The translations under genes were made by a program, and so were the position numbers. Shown here piece by piece: positions 1-7,567 of a stretch of DNA of 64,000 nt. Every line of letters begins with the position of its first letter. Position 1 is the first letter of the stretch. Source of the stretch: Thalassocella blandensis (GTDB lineage Bacteria > Pseudomonadota > Gammaproteobacteria > Pseudomonadales > Cellvibrionaceae); assembly GCA_902141825.1 (NCBI GenBank), contig CABFPG010000005.1, positions 248,001-312,000 of the forward strand, written 5' to 3'. The notes beneath the pieces are model-generated. The model was not told the origin of the DNA. It made no database searches and was given only the letters and a program-made list of their open reading frames with translations.

Positions 1-760
1 GCTCGGTATCAAACTGGTCGAGTCCGCCCCCTTCAGTGGAAATCCACACGTAACCTTCATGGTCTATTTCAATGTGTCGTACCAGATTGCTGGTGAGACT
101 GTTGGTATTGTTCGGATCGTGATAAAAACGAGTAAAGCGTTTTTGCTCGACATCAAATCTGGCCATTCCCCAATATGTGCCAATCCACAAAGAGCCGTGA
201 CTGTCTTCCGTAATGGATTTGATGATGTTACTGGGCAAGCTGTTGCGATCATCCTCGCTTTGCACAAAACGGGTAAAGGACTGGTTTTCGCGATCAAATA
301 AATTCAGTCCGGCTTCCGTACCGACCCATAAGTTGTGTTTGCTGTCTTCGAAGATGGCCCAGACAGTATTGTTGCTCAGGCTCTGACTATTCATGTCCTG
401 ATAGCGAAAGGTTTTAAATTCATAACCATTGAAGCGAGCCAGTCCATCGGTGCCGCCCATCCAGATAAACCCCTGATAATCCTGGATGATGGCCTCTACT
501 GAGCCAATATTTAAGCCTTGTTCTCCAAGGTAGGATTTGAAACGACTGCTTTGGGAGGGCGCTAAAGCGTGTACGGTAACTGCGCACCCAATCATAAGGG
601 TTAACAGCAGCGTTCGAATCAGTGAAGTGAGCTTGAGGTGCAGCAGACCTGAATGCTTGCGGTTCCCGCCAATGATGACGTTGATTGGCTGGTTATGTGG
701 GTGGAAACCGTGCATGCCTCGGGTAACTATCCTGATTAAACGCTGAATCATTTTTGCCAT
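1..760 (-). CDS. Membrane-anchored two-component/ligand-sensor beta-propeller protein, N-terminal part only
   Basis: The minus strand is open from an ATG at 758-760 to the left edge, so only the first ~253 residues are present. A hydrophobic segment at about residues 48-67 (rich in L, ends in A-x-A) is a membrane anchor or signal peptide. After it come repeated units with the pattern I-x-x-D-x-x-G-x-x-W-x-G-T-x-x-G-L-x-x-F, for example FIWMGGTDGLARFNGYEF, LWVGTEAGLNLFD and LWIGTYWGMARFD. These are Reg_prop (two-component regulator propeller) repeats, which build the periplasmic sensor of hybrid histidine kinases or GGDEF proteins. The output domain lies outside the window, so kinase versus cyclase cannot be decided. 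A second ATG at 749-751 is an alternative start. Family assignment is firm; ligand unknown. Confidence 0.85.
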   Translation of the reverse strand, partial: MAKMIQRLIRIVTRGMHGFHPHNQPINVIIGGNRKHSGLLHLKLTSLIRTLLLTLMIGCAVTVHALAPSQSSRFKSYLGEQGLNIGSVEAIIQDYQGFIWMGGTDGLARFNGYEFKTFRYQDMNSQSLSNNTVWAIFEDSKHNLWVGTEAGLNLFDRENQSFTRFVQSEDDRNSLPSNIIKSITEDSHGSLWIGTYWGMARFDVEQKRFTRFYHDPNNTNSLTSNLVRHIEIDHEGYVWISTEGGGLDQFDTE

Positions 761-844
761 ACTAACGCAATACGCGGGCATGCACATAGTATGACGGCTG
801 TGTGGAGATTTCGGACGGCATCCTTCTGCTTCATCTCTAATTAA

Positions 845-1084
845 CTATCCTGCTATGTTGTGTTCGATTGTGGTGGTCAAATTGCGCTTTGTTTTACATT
901 TCAGTGAATCAATCAACGCTTCAATTTGTTTTTCAGTATTGAAATCCACTCGAGGGGATTGCAATGCGTTGATACAGGCCTGCATTGTTCTTGCCGATGA
1001 CATTTCGGTGTAATTCAGTATACACAGTATAATCGCTAACCCCGTGTATTTCTTGTGAAAACCCACATTGTGTGCATTTATCAC
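845..1084 (-). CDS. Small hypothetical ORF overlapping the glpD stop (doubtful)
   Basis: This is a 79-codon frame starting with GTG at 1082-1084. It overlaps the TGA of glpD as GTGA, so translational coupling is possible. The product has a short hydrophobic stretch (residues ~15-24) and a charged C-terminal half. I recognise no family or motif. An overlapping second frame (933-1133) is also open, so openness alone proves little. It could equally be untranslated 3' sequence of the glp transcript. Confidence 0.25.
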   Translation of the reverse strand: MINAHNVGFHKKYTGLAIILCILNYTEMSSARTMQACINALQSPRVDFNTEKQIEALIDSLKCKTKRNLTTTIEHNIAG

Positions 1085-2691
1085 GGGTGAGTTTGATCAA
1101 TAAATTCCGCCAGCTTGTTTTGTGCCTCATCACCGAAAAGAATATCGCACGCTTCCTGAATACCTTGTGCGTTTACAATATCTTCGGTGCGCAGCACCAT
1201 GGCAATTTTAGAGCGGCGGCGTACAAAGTCCTCCAGTTTGGTAACCATTTCCCGTTCGGCGGTATATTTTAATTCCGCGCGTAAATATTCTGTGTTTTCG
1301 ATTAACTGTTTAGCCGCGTCACTGTCTTGCAAAATATCTGCCGCAATATCAAACGCCTGTAAACCATAGCGCCGCCACAAACGCTGGCTTAAATCTTCTG
1401 AGGAATACTGCGGTGTCAGGTCGTCTAATTTCTTTTCTTTTGCAAATTTTAAAAATTTATGCTTTTCCGTTATATCGGGTTCGCCATACCAATCGGCGTT
1501 GTCCTGTGTCAGCGCAAGGCCAAGCTGTTGGATTGCATCACAGACTTCCTCACCGACATTGACGCAATCTGTCAATTTGCCGCCAAAGATACTTATGCAT
1601 TTTTGCTCTGCATCTGTTTCGATAATATGTTTGCGAGAAAGTTGTAGCCAGGCTTCTTCATTGCTATTGCCTTTTACAGCCAGCGGGCGAACTCCGCAAC
1701 GCTCAGAAATAATGTCGGCGCGAGTTAATGGTCTGCTCAAATCCAGCGCTGTATTAGCATTATCCAGAATGAATTGACGGTCTTCTTCTGTTACTTCGGC
1801 ATAGGGATCATCAGTGCGCGTGTCAGTCGTGCCGATACAGGTTTTTTGTCCCATCGGAATGACAAAAAACAATCGCCCGTCACTGGCAAAAAACGTGAGA
1901 ACTTTATCATTGTGACCAATTTTGTCGACCACCAAATGAACGCCTTTGGAAAAGACGTGATGAACCTCTGTGTGAATATTGAGAATCTTATTTAATTGAT
2001 CAACATGGGGGCCACAGGCATTGACCAGTACTTTTGCTCGAATATTAAATGACGTGTTCTCAACCACGTCCTGTGCTTGCACTACCCATTGACCCTGTTC
2101 CCGCTTCGCCATTTTGGCGGAGACATAGTTTGCTGAAATACAGCCGCTGTCCATGCCGGCACGAATAAAGTTGAAGACGAATCTGGCATCATTATCAAAA
2201 AGAAAACAGTCGGAGTACTCGAAGCCCGCCTCCGCATTGCGGATATTAATGGCTGCTTCACGTTGTTTGATCTTTTTCGCAGAAAAGTAAAGTGGTATGC
2301 GGGTTTTGCAGCGCCCAATCAGCCAGTACAGTAATGTGCCGCAATAAACGAATAGCGCGGGTAAGCGAAAACCTGATTGTATGGTCGTGAGGAAGCGGAT
2401 CTCCTTCACGGTCGACGGGTAACGACGCATCAGATTATTGCGGCTCAAACAGAGTTTATTGACGAGAAGAAACTCATAATTTTCCAGATATTTAATCCCC
2501 CCCCAGGCCAGGTTGGACGAATTGGAGCTGGTTTCACAAGCGAAGTCACCCTGATCAATCAAGGCAACGTTAGCGCCTTTCCCTGCCAATGCCGCGGCGG
2601 CTACAGCACCATTGATGCCTCCGCCAATGACCAGGACGTCAAATTCACGCTGTTTGAGCTGGGCGATGTGGTGTTGTCGTAAATTACTCAT
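1081..2691 (-). CDS. glpD: Aerobic glycerol-3-phosphate dehydrogenase
   Basis: 536 residues, the usual length. It oxidises sn-glycerol-3-phosphate to dihydroxyacetone phosphate and passes electrons through FAD to the quinone pool at the inner membrane. The FAD-binding Rossmann motif GGGING is at residues 23-28. The family segment [16 protein letters not shown] follows at about 55-70. The C-terminal third matches the DAO-C cap, with R-C-G-V-R-P and F-G-G-K-L-T. The start codon overlaps the stop of glpK (ATGA), so the two genes are co-translated. No GlpF transporter gene or glpR is visible next to them. Confidence 0.95.
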   Translation of the reverse strand: MSNLRQHHIAQLKQREFDVLVIGGGINGAVAAAALAGKGANVALIDQGDFACETSSNSSNLAWGGIKYLENYEFLLVNKLCLSRNNLMRRYPSTVKEIRFLTTIQSGFRLPALFVYCGTLLYWLIGRCKTRIPLYFSAKKIKQREAAINIRNAEAGFEYSDCFLFDNDARFVFNFIRAGMDSGCISANYVSAKMAKREQGQWVVQAQDVVENTSFNIRAKVLVNACGPHVDQLNKILNIHTEVHHVFSKGVHLVVDKIGHNDKVLTFFASDGRLFFVIPMGQKTCIGTTDTRTDDPYAEVTEEDRQFILDNANTALDLSRPLTRADIISERCGVRPLAVKGNSNEEAWLQLSRKHIIETDAEQKCISIFGGKLTDCVNVGEEVCDAIQQLGLALTQDNADWYGEPDITEKHKFLKFAKEKKLDDLTPQYSSEDLSQRLWRRYGLQAFDIAADILQDSDAAKQLIENTEYLRAELKYTAEREMVTKLEDFVRRRSKIAMVLRTEDIVNAQGIQEACDILFGDEAQNKLAEFIDQTHP

Positions 2692-4181
2692 GCGCTGAAA
2701 TTCAATGTTTGGTCGACGGCTTTTTGCCAGCGACGGATGAGGGCTTGACGGAGTTCCTCATCCATCTGGGGCTGGCGTTGTGCTTGCTGCTGCCATCGCT
2801 CTTCAAGCTGAGTGGTATCCGCATAGATTCCGGCCTGCAAGCCGGCCAGAAAAGCAGCGCCGAGGGCCGTGGTTTCGGTAATTTGAGGTCGATGTACGTC
2901 GATGGCGAGTATGTCGGCGAGAAATTGCATCAACCAGTTGTTATTCACCATCGCACCGTCAATCCGGATTTGTTTTGGACTGACACCATCGTTGGCCATC
3001 GCTTCCAGTAAGTCGAAGGTTTGATAGCAAACTGCCTCGAGTGTTGCGCGGCTCAAATGGGCGGGTGTGCTTGCTCGGGTTAAACCAAAAATTGCTCCGC
3101 GTGCATTCGGATTCCAATATGGTGCCCCGAGCCCGGTAAATGCCGGCACAAGAAAAACGCCGTCATTGGATGTTAACGAGGCGGCGTGCGTTTCTGTTTC
3201 TGCGGCGTTCTGAATCAGATGTAAACTGTCCCGTAACCATTGCACCGCAGCGCCGGCAACAAATATAGAACCTTCCAGAGCATAACAGGGCTTGCCTTGC
3301 AGGCGGTAGGCGACCGTGCTCAACAGGCGGTGCTGCGAGCGAATAAGTTCTTCTCCGGTATTCATCACCACAAAGCAGCCGGTGCCATAGGTGCTTTTAA
3401 TATCGCCAGGGTGAAAACAGCACTGCCCAACGGTCGCTGCCTGCTGGTCTCCAGCGATTCCCTGAATTGGAATGCTGTGGCCGAGAACGGCCTGACTGGT
3501 AGTACCGAACTCGGCCGCACTATCTTTCACCTCCGGTAGCGTTGCTGCCGGAATACCAAACAATGTTAATAATTCCGTATCCCAGCATTGCGTTTCAATG
3601 TTAAATAGATTGGTTCGTGAGGCGTTGGTCGCATCAGTGAAAAAGGACTTTCCATCGGTGAGTCGCCACAGTAAGAAACTATCGACAGTTCCAAATGCCA
3701 GATCGCCCTGGTCTGCTAATTGTTGTGCTTCCGGGTAGTTGTCCAAAATCCAGCGCATTTTGCTGGCGGAAAAATAGGGATCTAACAGTAGGCCGGTTTT
3801 GGCGCTGACCATGGTCTCGTGGCCCTGAGATTTCAGCGTGGCACAATAATCGGCGGTGCGTCGATCCTGCCAGACAATGGCATTGCCAATGGCTTTTCCT
3901 GTGGAACGTTGCCAGGCGAGTGTGGTTTCACGTTGATTTGTGATCCCGATGGTGACGATCTCAAAGCCTTCGGATTGTGCCTGTTTTATCGCTTGTTGAG
4001 ACACTCGCAATGTGGATTGCCAGATGTCTTCCGGAGCGTGTTCTACCCAGCCATCGGCAGGATAATGTTGCGGGAATTCCTCCTGGGCGACGGTAATAAT
4101 ACGGGATGCGGTGTCGAACACGATGGCCCGGCTGCTTGTAGTGCCTTGGTCTATTGCCAGAATGGCTGGAGTCGAGCTCAT
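2688..4181 (-). CDS. glpK: Glycerol kinase
   Basis: 497 residues, typical for FGGY-family glycerol kinase. It phosphorylates glycerol with ATP to sn-glycerol-3-phosphate, the substrate of the next gene. The N-terminal phosphate-binding motif DQGTTSSRA is at residues 11-19. The sugar-binding/ATPase segments [14 protein letters not shown] and G-A-P-Y-W-N-P follow in the expected order. It is first in the operon. The 510-bp region upstream must hold the promoter, and the stop overlaps the glpD start. Transcription is presumably glycerol-responsive, but no GlpR site could be identified with confidence. Confidence 0.97.
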   Translation of the reverse strand: MSSTPAILAIDQGTTSSRAIVFDTASRIITVAQEEFPQHYPADGWVEHAPEDIWQSTLRVSQQAIKQAQSEGFEIVTIGITNQRETTLAWQRSTGKAIGNAIVWQDRRTADYCATLKSQGHETMVSAKTGLLLDPYFSASKMRWILDNYPEAQQLADQGDLAFGTVDSFLLWRLTDGKSFFTDATNASRTNLFNIETQCWDTELLTLFGIPAATLPEVKDSAAEFGTTSQAVLGHSIPIQGIAGDQQAATVGQCCFHPGDIKSTYGTGCFVVMNTGEELIRSQHRLLSTVAYRLQGKPCYALEGSIFVAGAAVQWLRDSLHLIQNAAETETHAASLTSNDGVFLVPAFTGLGAPYWNPNARGAIFGLTRASTPAHLSRATLEAVCYQTFDLLEAMANDGVSPKQIRIDGAMVNNNWLMQFLADILAIDVHRPQITETTALGAAFLAGLQAGIYADTTQLEERWQQQAQRQPQMDEELRQALIRRWQKAVDQTLNFSA

Positions 4182-4691
4182 ACATACTCTCCCGGAAAAT
4201 AAAGGCCGAATTGTGAATTTATCGTTATTGGGCTTAGTGTGACAGTTTGCGCGTTAATGGTGAACCATTAAAAGTATGTGAGTACTTGCTATCGTTTGTT
4301 TGCATGAATATTGGTTATGGGCGCTAAGATAGCTCATATTAATTCTCCAGTGGCAACGATCTATTTAAAAGTAATTTTATTGTTGAAATGTGTAAACCAG
4401 CGCACAAAGCCGGGAGCCACATTGGTTTTGTCTGGTCTAGGTGGTAGACTCCGGGCCAACTTTTTTTGACCAGGGTGCGTGTTTACGAGCCTTTCCGGGG
4501 TGTAGTAATTTCTGGGGAAGCCTGCAGCCATTTGGTGAAAGCTTGTATTTGCTCAGAGTTAAGTCGGTCGGTAAATAACTTAACCAAATCCTATCGTGTG
4601 CTGCGATCGAAAGAAGTGCAAAATTTAAAAGCTACAGGCCTGGGCTGTGGCTACAAATTATTCAATCACAACGTAACATTAAGGATCTGTT
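4182..4691. other. Divergent intergenic region glpK / fkpA-like gene
   Basis: 510 bp between divergent genes, so it carries both promoters. An 83-codon frame inside (4466-4714, plus) has no recognisable features and runs into the fkpA start. I see no convincing operator, tRNA or repeat here. Confidence 0.5.
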
Positions 4692-5531
4692 TTGAAAACG
4701 CTAAAAATTACTAAAATAGGCTTAATGATTTCCGCAGGTTTGTTGCTTACTGCGTGTAATCAAGATGCCGAAAAAACTTCATCTAAGCCAGTCAATCTAG
4801 ACGATGAAAAAGTGCAGCTGGCTTATGCAATAGGTGCCGGTGGCGGTAACGCAATGGCTCGCAATCTTGAGACATTAGACGGTACCGACTATGTGGTCGA
4901 TAAAGAAGTCATTATCAAAGCTTTTGCTGATGGCGTGCGCGGTGAATCACAGCTGGATGAGCAAACTATTCAGAAAGTGATGAACGATTTCCGCACCAAC
5001 CTGGGTAAGGTTATGCAGGAAAAGCGCAAAAAAGAAGCGGAAGAGCAGGCGAAGCTAGCTGAGAAAAACGTCGAAATCGGTAAAAAGTACCTGGAAGAAA
5101 ACAAGGCCAAAGACGGTGTTGTGACGCTGGAGTCCGGTCTACAGTATAAAATTGTGGAAGAGGGCAAGGGCGCTTCTCCTAAGTCAACAGACAAGGTGAA
5201 AGTTCACTATAAAGGAACTTTGATCGACGGCACTCAATTTGATAGTTCTTACGATCGTGGTCAGCCCGCTGTCTTTGGTGTAACGCAAGTCATCAAGGGT
5301 TGGACTGAAGCACTTCAACTGATGAAAGAAGGCGCGAAGTGGCAGTTGTTTATTCCTGCTGACTTGGCTTACGGACCATCACCACGACCAAATATTCCTG
5401 GTAATTCTGTGTTGGTGTTTGATGTTGAATTGTTGGAAATTGTGAAGCCTCAGCCAAAAGCGTCGGTAACACCACCTCCTGCAAAACCAGCAGAGAAAGA
5501 CGTTCAGAAAAAGCCGGAAGCGACTAAATAA
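4692..5531 (+). CDS. fkpA: FKBP-type peptidyl-prolyl isomerase, lipoprotein (FkpA/Mip-like)
   Basis: 279 residues from a TTG start, chosen because AAGGA lies 6 nt upstream (4681-4685) and the lipoprotein signal begins here. The lipobox L-L-T-A-C puts the lipidated Cys at residue 22. An N-terminal dimerisation domain (about 35-135) is rich in K and E with long helices. The FKBP catalytic domain (about 145-245) contains V-H-Y-K-G-T-L-I-D-G, F-D-S-S, V-I-K-G-W and A-Y-G. The C-terminal tail is Pro/Lys rich. It catalyses cis/trans proline isomerisation and acts as a chaperone for envelope proteins. It is monocistronic, followed by a strong hairpin at 5592-5643. Confidence 0.92.
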   Translation: MKTLKITKIGLMISAGLLLTACNQDAEKTSSKPVNLDDEKVQLAYAIGAGGGNAMARNLETLDGTDYVVDKEVIIKAFADGVRGESQLDEQTIQKVMNDFRTNLGKVMQEKRKKEAEEQAKLAEKNVEIGKKYLEENKAKDGVVTLESGLQYKIVEEGKGASPKSTDKVKVHYKGTLIDGTQFDSSYDRGQPAVFGVTQVIKGWTEALQLMKEGAKWQLFIPADLAYGPSPRPNIPGNSVLVFDVELLEIVKPQPKASVTPPPAKPAEKDVQKKPEATK

Positions 5532-5591
5532 GCAATACCTTTAGTCTGCTTCGCTTCGCGGATATTTGCTTAGTCCGCAGAAGCAATTGAG

Positions 5592-5643
5592 CGACCCGAA
5601 TGTTGAACGGCTCTAAGTTGTGAGCCAATTAACATTCGGGTCG
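5592..5643 (+). terminator. Long hairpin after fkpA
   Basis: A perfect 13-bp outer stem pairs 5592-5604 (CGACCCGAATGTT) with 5631-5643. An inner GGCTC/GAGCC stem lies inside it. The sequence after it is T-rich but lacks a clean U-run. It is 60 nt past the stop, so it is likely the fkpA terminator or a 3'-end stabiliser. Confidence 0.65.
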
Positions 5644-5832
5644 TTGCGTTTTGAGGACTGTATCTCTTGATGAGTGTTTATTAATTGGATAAAGCGTTGC
5701 ATTCTTTTTATATGTGTGTAAAATCCAATCAATACATTGTTTGAGTTAGATTGTTCTCGACGTTCGAGTGATACTCGAAAACACAACACATGTTTAATTT
5801 GTAACAACAAGGTTTATAGCCAAGTGAACACA

Positions 5833-6018
5833 ATGCATAGCATCAATTTTGACATTTCGACTCCAGCAAATACTTTGTCTGTATTTGCTCGCGCAGTTCG
5901 TATGTGCGTTGCGTGCCGCTTGTGCCTGTGTGCAAGCAGTGTCATCAAGACAGTCATGCAGAATATTGTGATTTGCACGATTAGCTGGATTAAACCAGGT
6001 TGCCAAACCAGAACATAG
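5833..6018 (+). CDS. Possible Cys-rich leader/small ORF upstream of an attenuator
   Basis: 61 codons from the ATG at 5833; the frame is open from 5737. I recognise no family. The middle is Cys-rich (M-C-V-A-C-R-L-C-L-C-A) and the C-terminal part is hydrophobic (V-I-C-T-I-S-W-I-K-P-G-C). No strong ribosome site precedes 5833. The stop codon is 21 nt upstream of a three-hairpin attenuator-like element (6040-6104), which is where a leader peptide would sit. The frame at 6654-6947 has the same stop-to-hairpin distance. The Cys cluster could sense cysteine supply, but that is speculation. It may also be non-coding. Confidence 0.3.
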   Translation: MHSINFDISTPANTLSVFARAVRMCVACRLCLCASSVIKTVMQNIVICTISWIKPGCQTRT

Positions 6019-6039
6019 ATAAACAGTAAGATTTTCGTT

Positions 6040-6104
6040 CTGGCAGGCAAATAAAAAGCCTCCCAGGACAACAAAAAACCCGGGAGGAAACCCCGGGTTT
6101 TTTT
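6040..6104 (+). promoter_or_regulatory. Attenuator-like set of three overlapping hairpins
   Basis: Hairpin 1 pairs 6040-6048 with 6058-6066 (one mismatch). Hairpin 2 pairs CCTCCC (6059-6064) with GGGAGG (6082-6087). Hairpin 3 pairs AAACCCGGG (6076-6084) with CCCGGGTTT (6092-6100) and is followed by seven Ts, a classical intrinsic terminator. 1 and 2 share bases, as do 2 and 3, so they exclude each other in the order expected for a transcription attenuator. No conventional gene lies directly downstream. Confidence 0.55.
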
Positions 6105-6204
6105 ATGCCCGAACAAAATAAATGATGAGGACATAGGATTGGATTAATCGCAAATCGATGAATTTGCAAAATGTTTAGATTATTTTGATATACATAAAAA
6201 ATTA

Positions 6205-6324
6205 ATGCAGGTATTCGCTTTAACCGTTGATGAAAGTTTTCAGTGGCGTGACTCCGCTCAATTCGAAAAAAAGAAAAAGGCCAATAATAATGTGGCAGGG
6301 CGACGTATATCTAAGCGAAAGTAA
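6205..6324 (+). pseudogene. Short basic ORF, probably a gene remnant
   Basis: 39 codons from the ATG at 6205. The same frame is open back to 6148, so the reading could be a C-terminal fragment of about 58 residues. The product is charged: the segment Q-W-R-D-S-A-Q-F-E-K-K-K-K-A is followed by a basic tail R-R-I-S-K-R-K. It looks like the end of a DNA-binding or regulatory protein, but I recognise no family. No ribosome-binding site is evident. Confidence 0.25.
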
Positions 6325-6653
6325 AAGCACTCATTGATTATATTTGTTTTGGTTATATGCTTTTATTTTGCATCATTGCTTAATTTAAATTAAGCATTAA
6401 ACTCTTTAAAAACGCCGCCACTTTTGTGAATCAGGTAGCGTATTAAAAATTAAAAACGAAACTCAAGTAGTAATATTTACAAATACTTACAAACACAAAG
6501 TTGCTTTCGTCTACTATGGAATCATAAGTCAGTGCGGATTTATTGCAGCTGATGGGCTTTTGAGTGTCGCTGTGTAGAGCGTTTTAAATATAAGCGTTGA
6601 ATAAAAATGTGTTAATTAACCTTGTATGGCAGAAATACGGTAAATAAATTCGC
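6325..6653. other. AT-rich spacer
   Basis: About 330 bp, strongly AT-rich, with no ORF or hairpin that stands out. It may hold the promoter of the second leader module (6654-7036). Confidence 0.4.
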
Positions 6654-6947
6654 ATGACGAAAGTAACAGACAAATTTCGGAATACGTGGCTTGTAGGTGC
6701 ATCGTTTGCATTGCTGAATGTAATCCGACAGCCAATATTGCATTGCGTTAATTCTTGGTTGTATTTGCGAAATTTTATGTCCTTGTTGGAAAGTGTAATG
6801 ATGATGTGTGAAGCTTTTCCCGTGTTTATCGTCAGTAGGATGATTGCTTTACAGCAATGCGCGAATAAATTGGCAAAAACCTTGCACGTAAAAATGAAGT
6901 GCTTAGTCATTATTATTCGAATGAATAAAATTATTGTGACAAATTGA
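6654..6947 (+). CDS. Possible second leader ORF upstream of an attenuator
   Basis: 97 codons if started at 6654; internal ATGs (e.g. 6777) are possible. I recognise no family. Its stop (6945-6947) is 21 nt before the first hairpin of the element at 6969-7036, the same spacing as for 5833-6018. By eye the C-terminal halves share a weak pattern V-F-x(3,4)-R-M ... C-A-x(4)-K-T-[LV], which suggests but does not prove a common origin. No clear ribosome site. Coding status uncertain. Confidence 0.25.
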   Translation: MTKVTDKFRNTWLVGASFALLNVIRQPILHCVNSWLYLRNFMSLLESVMMMCEAFPVFIVSRMIALQQCANKLAKTLHVKMKCLVIIIRMNKIIVTN

Positions 6948-6968
6948 ATTTGCAGTCCATCTTAAACG

Positions 6969-7036
6969 GGTGGCTGTAACGCCAACCGGTGAGAAAAGGC
7001 CCCGGTTGGTTGATCCAGTTGGGGCCTTTTCTTTTT
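6969..7036 (+). promoter_or_regulatory. Second attenuator-like set of overlapping hairpins
   Basis: Hairpin 1: GGTGGC (6969-6974) with GCCAACC (6981-6987), one bulge. Hairpin 2: CCAACCGG (6982-6989) with CCGGTTGG (7002-7009). Hairpin 3: a perfect 12-bp stem, AGAAAAGGCCCC (6992-7003) with GGGGCCTTTTCT (7021-7032), followed by a T-run. The pairings overlap sequentially, so they exclude one another as in the element at 6040-6104. A ribosome site and short ORF start 17 nt downstream. Confidence 0.55.
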
Positions 7037-7052
7037 CTTGAAGGAGAATGTT

Positions 7053-7109
7053 ATGGACTACGAGTACGAAGACGAACTTGAAAACGTAGCTGTACTTAGT
7101 GAGAACTAA
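7053..7109 (+). CDS. 18-residue acidic small ORF downstream of the attenuator
   Basis: The product is MDYEYEDELENVAVLSEN: seven acidic residues among the first ten, then a short neutral end. AAGGAGA at 7041-7047 lies 5 nt before the ATG, one of the best ribosome sites in the window, which is the main reason to list it. It follows an intrinsic terminator directly and precedes an 11-bp hairpin (7126-7175). It could be a regulatory micropeptide, a leader peptide or chance. No family recognised. Confidence 0.4.
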   Translation: MDYEYEDELENVAVLSEN

Positions 7110-7125
7110 GTATGCGCTACTTGGG

Positions 7126-7175
7126 GTTAAGCAAGCTAAAAGGCATTTTAACGACTGTCTTTTCGCTTGCTTAAC
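7126..7175. other. Perfect 11-bp inverted repeat
   Basis: GTTAAGCAAGC at 7126-7136 pairs with GCTTGCTTAAC at 7165-7175 around a 28-nt loop. It starts 16 nt after the small ORF at 7053-7109. There is no U-run, so it is more likely a structured RNA element or operator than a terminator. Confidence 0.5.
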
Positions 7176-7232
7176 AAAATATATTGACCTAATTAACTGC
7201 CATGATACCCGGCGCCATTGAAAGTGCGAACC

Positions 7233-7270
7233 GTAAATAAGCGAGGTGGAGTTTGAGCCCGCTTATTTAC
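7233..7270. other. Perfect 11-bp inverted repeat
   Basis: GTAAATAAGCG (7233-7243) pairs with CGCTTATTTAC (7260-7270). It is followed by pyrimidine-rich sequence (ctccttcgctttctttc). This could be a weak terminator or the 3' hairpin of a small RNA. Confidence 0.45.
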
Positions 7271-7301
7271 TCCTTCGCTTTCTTTCTTGACTGCGCCATC
7301 T

Positions 7302-7323
7302 ACGCAAGGATGCGTCTTTTTTT
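7302..7323 (+). terminator. Intrinsic terminator
   Basis: ACGCA (7302-7306), a 4-nt loop, TGCGT (7311-7315), then C and seven Ts. It is short but canonical. It would end any RNA made from the 7.0-7.3 kb segment before phoD. Confidence 0.6.
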
Positions 7324-7530
7324 CGCCAGCGGAACTAACGGCTCAATTCTTCTTAATTGTCTTAATTGAGGTGGTCCTCATCATCTCTGGAACTGCCAGG
7401 CTTTTCTTGATTTTTCATTTTTCTTGTAAGAACTACAGGCATGCTTGTGGTGGCGTGCGAGTTTAATTGTGTGGGATAGAAAATTTACCGAAAGTTTCAT
7501 TAAACTGAAACCAAAGCTAAAGATCTTTAC

Positions 7531-7554
7531 TGTATAAACACTCGTTTTTATACA
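7531..7554. promoter_or_regulatory. 8-bp inverted repeat just upstream of phoD
   Basis: TGTATAAA (7531-7538) pairs with TTTATACA (7547-7554). It ends 13 nt before the phoD start, so it could be an operator or a hairpin that masks the start. It does not resemble a Pho box. Confidence 0.35.
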
Positions 7555-7567
7555 ATCGGGTGCTCTG

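Noticed and set aside
4466-4714. 82-codon ORF upstream of fkpA
   Set aside because: Overlaps the fkpA ribosome site and start in another frame, has no features.
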